Of a stretch of 11,112 nt of DNA, positions 6,703 through 11,112 are shown one piece after another. The stretch lies in the NCBI GenBank assembly GCA_031285085.1, contig JAITWW010000131.1:1-11112 (forward strand), read 5' to 3'. This DNA is from Candidatus Methanofilum arcanum (GTDB lineage Archaea > Halobacteriota > Methanomicrobia > Methanomicrobiales > Methanospirillaceae). The notes beneath the pieces are model-generated. The model saw only the letters and a list, made by a program, of their open reading frames with translations, was not told where the DNA came from and searched no databases. A program made the position numbers and the translations under genes. Position 1 is the stretch's first letter. Each line of letters opens with the position of its first letter.

Positions 6703-7017
6703 TTAACCAAACAGAGCTCCAAGCCCTGCCATTCCGCTCTCTTCGTTTTCTTCCTTGCTCTCCTCTTCAGCTGGAGCCTCTTCTGCGACAGGTGTAGCAG
6801 CAGCGGCGACAGGTGAGGCAGCAACGGCAGCAACAGGTGCGACAGCAGCCTTACTGATTGCCTCTTCAATATTTACACCATCAAGGGCTGCAACAAGTGC
6901 CTTGATGCGTGATTCATTCACGTCGATACCAGCGGCAGTGAGAACTGCCTTTACATCATTCTCATTAACTGGCTTACCAGCTTTGTGTAACAGGAGTGCT
7001 GCGTAGATATATTCCAT
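6703..7017 (-). CDS. rpl12: Ribosomal protein L12 / P1 (archaeal stalk protein)
   Basis: 104 residues in the archaeal P1 layout. An N-terminal helical dimerisation domain (MEYIYAALLLHKAGKPVNEN..., to ~58) binds the spur of L10. An Ala/Pro-rich flexible hinge follows (APVAAVAASPVAAAATPVAEEA), then an acidic run (EESKEENEES) and the conserved C-terminal GLGALFG that recruits translation factors. I start at ATG 7017 because AGGTGA (7023-7028) lies 5 nt upstream and family members begin MEYIYAAL. A GTG at 7026 would add three residues and lies within the ribosome-binding site. It is last in the operon, 43 nt after L10; several P1 dimers per ribosome are needed. Confidence 0.95.
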   Translation of the reverse strand: MEYIYAALLLHKAGKPVNENDVKAVLTAAGIDVNESRIKALVAALDGVNIEEAISKAAVAPVAAVAASPVAAAATPVAEEAPAEEESKEENEESGMAGLGALFG

Positions 7018-7060
7018 TATATTCACCTAAATTACGTATAGATTTCACAATTCTTGACAG

Positions 7061-7903
7061 TTATTCAACTACAACCGAAAGTGCACTTGCTTCACGCTGT
7101 GCCTTTCCAATAATTCCATCTATGAGTTCAGCAGAGTACACCGCTGCCTCAACACCAAGATTGCGTGCGTCACGCACAGCTTTCGTAATGATAAGTTCTG
7201 CGGTATCTTTCGTTGGATACACTGCATTCACAGACAAATTCACTGCATGAGTGGCGGCTAATACAAGATCATTGTAGAATGCTTCCTCATCAATTGCAAG
7301 TACTGAAGGTTCGTAGATACTATTCTCGTAAAATGCAGCCTGAAGCAAGAGACCAATGTCCATTGGCTTGATATCAAGCTTTACCAGTGCATCTGCGAGT
7401 TTTTTATTAATCTCCTCTCCAGCTTTTACAACAGTCTTTGTCTCGCGAATGGTAACCTTACCTGACTCGATAGCGGCTGGGATACCAGCCTGCTGAAGCT
7501 CAGCAACAATTGGACCTGGCTTAAAACTCGTTGGACCCTTTGAAATAACAATATCTTCTGGTGCTTTCTCACCAGGGCGGGCGGCCATCTTTGTTTTTGT
7601 CTTCTCCAGTGTGCCGTACAGCTTAAATGGATTATCATTCGTAAAGATCAGTGCCGAGTGCCCACTCAGATACTGTAAAATATCTGAAGAACCCTCTTCG
7701 CGCAGAGCATTCGCAATAAGCGTGTTTCTCGTCATCCTCAACTCAGCCTGACCTCGAAGATTACGTCTGATATCCTGAACCTGCCGTGCAGGAATACCAT
7801 ACATATTCACAAGACCAACAAGCTTATACTCATTGGCAAGGCGCCGAATCTCAGCAACCTCGTCTTGCTTCCATTTTGGTAGATGCGTAGTAAACAGACC
7901 CAT
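7061..7903 (-). CDS. rplP0: Ribosomal protein L10 / P0 (stalk base)
   Basis: 280 residues. The N-terminal rRNA-binding domain contains KLVGLVNMYGIPARQVQDIR and RMTRNTLIANAL (archaeal P0 signature). The archaeal insertion domain around GPTSFKPGP...IESGKVTI is present. The C-terminal helical spur (SVNAVYPTKDTAELIITKAV ... YSAELIDGIIGKAQ) holds P1/L12 dimers. The protein stops at SALSVVVE and lacks the long acidic tail with terminal GLGALFG or similar that many archaeal and eukaryotic P0 proteins share with P1; Methanomicrobiales members are often short like this (from memory). Its ATG follows the L1 TAG directly with no spacer, and GGGTGATC near the L1 end acts as ribosome-binding site. Confidence 0.95.
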   Translation of the reverse strand: MGLFTTHLPKWKQDEVAEIRRLANEYKLVGLVNMYGIPARQVQDIRRNLRGQAELRMTRNTLIANALREEGSSDILQYLSGHSALIFTNDNPFKLYGTLEKTKTKMAARPGEKAPEDIVISKGPTSFKPGPIVAELQQAGIPAAIESGKVTIRETKTVVKAGEEINKKLADALVKLDIKPMDIGLLLQAAFYENSIYEPSVLAIDEEAFYNDLVLAATHAVNLSVNAVYPTKDTAELIITKAVRDARNLGVEAAVYSAELIDGIIGKAQREASALSVVVE

Positions 7904-8548
7904 CTAGATCACCCTAATAGCTGGTCCCATCGTTGTTTTTACATAAACGGACTTGATCTGAAACGCTCCCTGTTCCAAGGATGTTTCAACACGACTCAAG
8001 ATTGCGTCCATGTTGTCAGAAAGTTCCCCATCTGACATCTCGGTGGTTCCGATTTTCACGGAGAAGGTCTTCTTATCTTTTGTGCGCACGCGAACTGACT
8101 TTCGTAGTCGTTCTATCATTGGTCTGATATCAACCTCTGTCGTGATTGGCTGTGGCATACGTCCACGTGGACCAAGCCTTGGGCCAAGCCAGCGACCAAC
8201 AAGGGGCATAACACCAGTCTCAGCAAGGAAGAAGTTGTACTCATTTGCAACTCTTCGTGCTTCACGTGGTTCACCCCCAAGTCGCTCAATCTCGTCAGGA
8301 CCAATGATAATGTCTACTCCCGCACTTTTTCCTTGAGTTACGATGTCACCAGACCCAAGGACAGCAATCTTTGCAGGACTGCCATTTCCATGCGGAAGAA
8401 GAATTGTCTGATCAATACGGTTTTTAGGCTGCGCCATATCGATATTTTTTAAATTAATGGAAATATCGACACTTTCAGTGAATTTACGTTCAGGCGCTTT
8501 CTCCTTTGCCGTTTGGATCGCGTCTATCATGACGCTTCTTTCAACCAT
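7904..8548 (-). CDS. rpl1: Ribosomal protein L1
   Basis: 214 residues, normal for archaeal L1. It binds the mobile L1 stalk of 23S rRNA and, in archaea as in bacteria, can repress its own mRNA. The family-typical GRWLGPRLGPRGRMPQPI lies at ~118-135. Near the C-terminus are TKDKKTFSVKIGT and a region matching the VKTTMGPAIRV ending. GGAGGGG at 8553-8559 sits 4 nt before ATG 8548 and strongly supports this start. The leader just upstream forms a stem-loop whose 3' arm overlaps that ribosome-binding site (see 8558-8593). Second gene of the stalk operon. Confidence 0.95.
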   Translation of the reverse strand: MVERSVMIDAIQTAKEKAPERKFTESVDISINLKNIDMAQPKNRIDQTILLPHGNGSPAKIAVLGSGDIVTQGKSAGVDIIIGPDEIERLGGEPREARRVANEYNFFLAETGVMPLVGRWLGPRLGPRGRMPQPITTEVDIRPMIERLRKSVRVRTKDKKTFSVKIGTTEMSDGELSDNMDAILSRVETSLEQGAFQIKSVYVKTTMGPAIRVI

Positions 8549-8557
8549 TATTCCCCT

Positions 8558-8593
8558 CCATAGTGCGACGACCGATGTTACGATCTTCTATGG
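8558..8593 (-). promoter_or_regulatory. Stem-loop overlapping the L1 ribosome-binding site
   Basis: In the 59-nt L11-L1 spacer the mRNA reads CCAUAG ... CUAUGG, a perfect 6-bp outer stem. Inside are GAUCG and CGGUC, a second 5-bp stem (with one G-U) and loop UAACAU. An asymmetric internal loop (AA on one side, six bases on the other) separates them. The last two G of the outer stem are also the first two bases of the GGAGGGG ribosome-binding site. Two stems joined by an asymmetric loop is the general shape of L1 targets, but I could not match the conserved L1-contact bases with confidence. Confidence 0.45.
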
Positions 8594-8607
8594 TTAATCA
8601 AATTACG

Positions 8608-9084
8608 TTATGCGTTCATGACTGCATCATGCATGCCTGTATCGATCTCTTTTAGGAAATCTTTTGGCTTCGTACCATTGATGGTAACTCCCAAGCTGAC
8701 ACATGTTCCAACAACTTCTTTCACAGCATTTTTCATGTCATATGAAAGCATTTTTTCGAACTTCATCTTGGCAATACCAACGACGGCTTCCAGCGAAACA
8801 TCGCCCACAATTTGCACATTTGGCTCTCCGGAACCTTTCTCAATCCCAGCTTCTTTCATGATAAGAGCTGTTGTTGGTGGAATACCAACAGATATTGTGA
8901 AATTTTTCTTGTCATCGACCTCGATTATCACAGGAACCTGCATTCCATTAAAGGATGCAGTCTGTTTATTGATCTCATCGACAACTCCTTTCACATTGAT
9001 TCCAAGTGGACCAAGTGCTGGACCCAAAGGAGGTCCTGCTGTGGCTTTGCCGCCGGATACTAGTACCTCGACCACTTCTGCCAT
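8608..9084 (-). CDS. rpl11: Ribosomal protein L11
   Basis: 158 residues. The N-terminal domain carries the family hallmark GGKATAGPPLGPALGPLGIN (residues 12-31), which contacts the GTPase-associated centre and elongation factors. The C-terminal rRNA-binding domain follows (KEAGIEKGSG ... VGTCVSLGVTINGTKPKDF). Start ATG 9084 has GGGTGAGTG just upstream; a GTG at 9090 would overlap this site. It heads the L11-L1-L10-L12 operon and is preceded by a leader with a strong stem-loop. Confidence 0.95.
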   Translation of the reverse strand: MAEVVEVLVSGGKATAGPPLGPALGPLGINVKGVVDEINKQTASFNGMQVPVIIEVDDKKNFTISVGIPPTTALIMKEAGIEKGSGEPNVQIVGDVSLEAVVGIAKMKFEKMLSYDMKNAVKEVVGTCVSLGVTINGTKPKDFLKEIDTGMHDAVMNA

Positions 9085-9194
9085 TGTCACTCACCCTTTG
9101 TGGACATTTCAAAGCAAAGAACTGACACATGAAATACATATGAGTTCAAACTAAGAATACCATCTGGGTTTACTAAGGTTATCACACTCATCAT

Positions 9195-9237
9195 AAAAAG
9201 CTATCATCTATCTCTCCCATAAGGAGAGATTATGATA
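9195..9237 (-). terminator. Stem-loop followed by T5: terminator or leader hairpin before L11
   Basis: The reverse strand has TATCAT, then ATCTCTCC-TTATG-GGAGAGAT (perfect 8-bp stem, 5-nt loop), then ATGATA: a two-part stem of 6+8 bp with a small internal loop at 9202-9237. GC and TTTTT (9199-9195) follow. This resembles an intrinsic terminator for transcripts coming from spt5, or a 5'-leader hairpin/attenuator if the L11 promoter lies upstream (TATTATTA around 9260). The sequence shows the structure; the role is inferred. Confidence 0.45.
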
Positions 9238-9247
9238 TGGTAAAGAA

Positions 9248-9275
9248 CCCATAATAATAAAAATTAAAAATAGAA
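9248..9275 (-). terminator. T-rich terminator tract downstream of spt5
   Basis: The reverse strand reads CTATTTTTAATTTTTATTATTATG, two T5 tracts ~86 nt past the spt5 stop. It suits an archaeal terminator ending the ftsZ-secE-spt5 transcript. Its AT-rich end could equally serve as TATA region for the L11 operon, giving a start near 9235. Confidence 0.45.
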
Positions 9276-9360
9276 AGGTACATGGCTGCAACACATCAGG
9301 TATCACAGCATTATCATTGGATGTTTGAATAAAAATAACAGATATTATATGGTGGATATC

Positions 9361-9837
9361 TTAGTGCTGTTCGTCACCATGATCAATAATGCGTACATTA
9401 TCCCCACGGACCGTGATCGGAATTGGAAGCACACTCTCGTACAATTCAATAGTAATCTCTTCTTTTGTTGAATCTACACGCTTCACAATAGCCTTTTCAC
9501 CTTTAAATGGACCTGATATCAACTCAACAATAGTACCTTCATCAATACCAGTGACAGTTGGCTTTGGCGTCAGATAATGTCCAACCTCTTCAAGTGACAT
9601 ACCACCTTTTAGCACCGTGCGCGCACTGGGAACACGCTCCATTAACTCTTCAACACGTGCGAGGGGTTCATATGTCTCAACAAGGATATAGCCTTTGAGC
9701 TCATCGGGTACAATTACAGCTGTTATAGCGATATCATCGATATCATCCTTCACTGCGGCATAAATATTATCCGCAACTGCTCGTTCTTGCCGATTTGTCG
9801 TTTTTATCGCGTAAATCGATGTTTTTATTTCATCCAT
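9361..9837 (-). CDS. spt5: Transcription elongation factor Spt5 (NusG family)
   Basis: 158 residues, typical of archaeal Spt5. The NGN domain (residues ~5-88: SIYAIKTTNRQERAVADNIY ... GYILVETYEP ... VLKGGMSLEE) binds the RNA polymerase clamp with Spt4. A KOW domain follows at ~101-123 (GTIVELISGPFKGEKAIVKR). It keeps polymerase processive and couples transcription to translation. The start is 9 nt after the secE stop; GCGATCTC before it is a partial archaeal ribosome-binding site. The secE-spt5 pairing is conserved across archaea and bacteria. Confidence 0.93.
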   Translation of the reverse strand: MDEIKTSIYAIKTTNRQERAVADNIYAAVKDDIDDIAITAVIVPDELKGYILVETYEPLARVEELMERVPSARTVLKGGMSLEEVGHYLTPKPTVTGIDEGTIVELISGPFKGEKAIVKRVDSTKEEITIELYESVLPIPITVRGDNVRIIDHGDEQH

Positions 9838-9846
9838 TGAGATCGC

Positions 9847-10050
9847 TTACAGTAAAAGCAAGAAGAATTCGTAGATAATAAACCCGATAATACCAATAAT
9901 AACGACACCAATAGCTGCAACCAGTGTAATTTTGCTAAATTCCTCTCGAGTTGGAGTTCGCGCAAGTTTGAGAATACGGAAATATTTCCGAAACAGCTCT
10001 TCATTCAGATTAAACTTAGGAATTTCAATATTTGGTTTGTTAATATCCAT
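9847..10050 (-). CDS. secE: Preprotein translocase subunit SecE / Sec61-gamma
   Basis: 67 residues. An amphipathic cytoplasmic helix with the family motif LARTPTREEFSK (29-40) precedes a single C-terminal membrane helix (~42-67), the minimal archaeal Sec61-gamma form. It clamps the SecY channel in the membrane. GGTG lies 9 nt before the ATG. Its first nine codons (MDINKPNIE) resemble the first nine codons of the FtsZ-like ORF upstream (MDRNRPNGE), and the DNA before both starts is nearly the same, showing that the secE 5' end took part in a tandem duplication. Confidence 0.93.
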   Translation of the reverse strand: MDINKPNIEIPKFNLNEELFRKYFRILKLARTPTREEFSKITLVAAIGVVIIGIIGFIIYEFFLLLL

Positions 10051-10587
10051 ATATGTTGCACCACAAGTGAGTATTATTTCAGAAAATCAATTTCAAAAAG
10101 GTTCTGAACTTCTGAGAAATGTTTTTCACTTCTGTCATATATTTGTAGCGATGATACCAGTCAAAATTACAAGCACACGAACAAACCCTTCCATCTCAGG
10201 ATGAATCTGCACGCCCCAGATAATATGTGCATCAGGTGAGATCATCTGGGTAACCTGTTTTAAGGCATTTTCGACATCAGCAAGCGTCGTACCAGGTCCT
10301 GCAGAAATATTCACAAGCGCTGCTGTTGCACTCCTAATGTCACCGTCATTGAGAGGAGAACGCATTGCTCGCGAGGCGGCATCTTCCATCCTACTAGGGC
10401 CTTCACCTTCGCCCATGCCAATCATGGCAACGCCACCTCGCTCTGCAATGGCACGAACATCCTCCATATCAAGGCTGCCCACGGTAGTCAGATCAGGAAC
10501 TGTAGTAGGTTCAAAAATTTCCTTTGTGAGACGCATCAAAACTTCATCAACAGCCTCATCAGCCACTTTAAATACTGCAGAGAACGC
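10024..10587 (-). repeat. Tandem duplication, copy A (ends inside secE codon 9)
   Basis: Copy A holds the FtsZ C-domain part of the chimera, its shifted tail, the 24-nt spacer and the first nine secE codons. Start-to-start spacing between chimera and secE is 564 bp. The spacer reads TAATACTCACTTGTGGTG here and TAATACACACACGTGGTG in copy B. Boundaries were set by eye. Confidence 0.7.
10074..10134 (-). pseudogene. Out-of-frame remnant of the FtsZ C-terminal tail
   Basis: After the early TGA of the FtsZ-like gene, another frame still reads RSEKHFSEVQNLFEIDFLK and then TAA at 10074-10076. The intact ftsZ ends GRSERKQSEVQNHFEIDFLK. A 2-nt deletion (around 10151/10152 compared with the upstream copy) moved the chimeric gene out of this frame. 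The TAA lies 24 nt from the next ATG in both copies. The tail peptide is therefore a fossil, unless it is reached by frameshifting. Confidence 0.7.
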
Positions 10588-10614
10588 TTCGCCATTTGGT
10601 CTATTCCTATCCAT
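10135..10614 (-). CDS. FtsZ C-terminal-domain-only protein; secE-start::ftsZ chimera
   Basis: 159 residues. From ~V17 it aligns with the C-terminal domain of the adjacent FtsZ, about 74% identical over the 102 residues from DVRAI to ILTG by my hand count. The GTP-binding N-domain with the GGGTGTG tubulin signature is absent. Residues 1-9 (MDRNRPNGE) match the SecE start instead. The T7 loop, NLDFADVR in the full copy, is SLDMEDVR here (S47, D49, D52): both aspartates kept, the asparagine changed. Two in-frame insertions (4 and 3 residues) lie before it. A 2-nt deletion ends the protein at ILTGIIATNI, without the usual tail. GTGGTGTAACATAT before the ATG copies the secE ribosome-binding site. 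It lies 23 nt after ftsZ and 84 nt before secE in one operon. It could cap or destabilise FtsZ filaments, or be a decaying duplicate. Confidence 0.75.
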   Translation of the reverse strand: MDRNRPNGEAFSAVFKVADEAVDEVLMRLTKEIFEPTTVPDLTTVGSLDMEDVRAIAERGGVAMIGMGEGEGPSRMEDAASRAMRSPLNDGDIRSATAALVNISAGPGTTLADVENALKQVTQMISPDAHIIWGVQIHPEMEGFVRVLVILTGIIATNI

Positions 10615-11112
10615 ATATGTTACACCACGTGTGTGTATTATTTCAGAAAATCAATTTCAAAATGGTTTTGAACTTCTGATTGTTTTCTTTCACTTCTGCC
10701 ATATATTTGTGGCGACCTGACACCAGTCAGAATCAAAAGTACACGAACAAATCCTTGCATCTCAGGGTGAACCTGCACGCCCCAGATAATACGTGCATCA
10801 GATGAGATCATCTGATGAACCAGTTTTGCAGCTTCTCCGGCCTCAGCAAGCGTCATATCAGGCCCTCCCGTAACATTCACAAGCGCTGCTGTTGCACCAC
10901 TAATATCAACGTCAATGAGAGGAGAACGAATTGCTCGTGACACGGCATCCTCCACCCTACTCGGACCTTCACTCTCACCCATACCAATCATAGCAACGCC
11001 TCCTCGCTGCATAATGGCACGAACATCTGCAAAATCAAGATTGACCATGCCAGGAACCGTAATAAGCTCAGTAATTCCCTTCACGGCCCGCATCAAAACT
11101 TCATCAGCGACC
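10588..11112 (-). repeat. Tandem duplication, copy B (visible part; contains ftsZ 3' end and copied secE start)
   Basis: Copy B contains the ftsZ 3' end, the spacer and the copied secE start now used by the chimera. Its upstream breakpoint lies at or beyond the window edge, so the full unit cannot be measured. Confidence 0.65.
10638..11112 (-). CDS. ftsZ: Cell division GTPase FtsZ, C-terminal part (gene continues beyond the window)
   Basis: The frame is open to the window edge; 157 residues are visible. VADEVLMRAVKGITELITVP and VNLDFADVRAIMQRGG are the FtsZ hallmark around the T7 synergy loop, with all three polar residues (N, D, D) that complete the GTPase site of the next subunit. ARIIWGVQVHPEM and GFVRVLLILTGV are the end of the C-terminal domain. 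A short tail ends in FEIDFLK, similar to the (I/L)DF-type endings of archaeal FtsZ. It polymerises at midcell to drive division. The GTP-binding domain lies off the window. It heads the ftsZ-(ftsZ-C-like)-secE-spt5 cluster. Confidence 0.93.
   Translation of the reverse strand, partial: VADEVLMRAVKGITELITVPGMVNLDFADVRAIMQRGGVAMIGMGESEGPSRVEDAVSRAIRSPLIDVDISGATAALVNVTGGPDMTLAEAGEAAKLVHQMISSDARIIWGVQVHPEMQGFVRVLLILTGVRSPQIYGRSERKQSEVQNHFEIDFLK

Noticed and set aside
6592..6816. 74-codon ORF on the + strand over the L12 terminator
   Set aside because: It is lysine-rich because it reads the A-runs complementary to the T-run terminators; no family resemblance.
8618..9154. 178-codon ORF on the + strand opposite L11
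   Set aside because: It is the complement of a clear L11 gene, has no recognisable motif, and its composition follows the opposite-strand codons.
1..11112. CRISPR array, tRNA or rRNA genes
   Set aside because: No regularly spaced repeats of CRISPR length, and no tRNA cloverleaf or rRNA signature sequences were seen in the intergenic regions.

Overview
The window comes from a euryarchaeon, most likely a Methanomicrobia/Methanomicrobiales-type methanogen. The evidence is an archaeal ribosomal stalk operon (L11-L1-L10(P0)-L12(P1)) next to Spt5/NusG and Sec61-gamma/SecE, an archaeal FtsZ, a geranylgeranyl reductase for ether lipids, a class III-signal archaeal pilin, TATA-type promoters, some apparently leaderless genes and oligo-T terminators. 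The order was inferred from protein style only and not tested.

Layout. 1-346 (-) is the 5' part of an archaeal pilin-like gene. 347-766 is a divergent regulatory region rich in small repeats. 767-3859 (+) is a tight three-gene cluster: threonine synthase, a small membrane-anchored secreted-type protein of unknown function, and an MFS transporter. 3993-4601 (-) is a serine recombinase with its own TATA box and a palindrome at the predicted transcription start; it sits in AT-rich DNA and looks like an insertion between housekeeping genes. 4767-5127 is AT-rich, non-coding and contains direct repeats. 5128-6509 (-) is a two-gene unit of an 8Fe-8S ferredoxin (57-codon gene, 6339-6509) and digeranylgeranylglycerophospholipid reductase, joined by a TAATG overlap. 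6703-9084 (-) is the L11-L1-L10-L12 operon, ending in three consecutive T-runs. 9361-11112 (-) is ftsZ (cut by the window edge), an FtsZ C-domain-only gene, secE and spt5.

Most interesting point. Between ftsZ and secE lies a 159-residue ORF consisting of an FtsZ C-terminal domain with no GTP-binding domain. Its first nine codons match the first nine codons of secE, and the DNA before it matches the DNA before secE. This is the signature of a tandem duplication of about 564 bp (3' ftsZ + spacer + 5' secE) that created a secE-start::ftsZ-C-domain chimera. The chimera keeps two of the three polar residues of the T7 catalytic loop (N replaced by S). A 2-nt deletion cuts off its tail, but the tail remains readable in the shifted frame. 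It is either a decaying duplicate or a naturally occurring candidate FtsZ-capping/modulating polypeptide.

The genes serve core functions: amino-acid synthesis, membrane lipid saturation, translation, protein export, transcription elongation and cell division. Several leaders contain strong stem-loops, including one that overlaps the L1 ribosome-binding site and one upstream of L11. All similarity statements are from reading the translated sequence; no database search was run.
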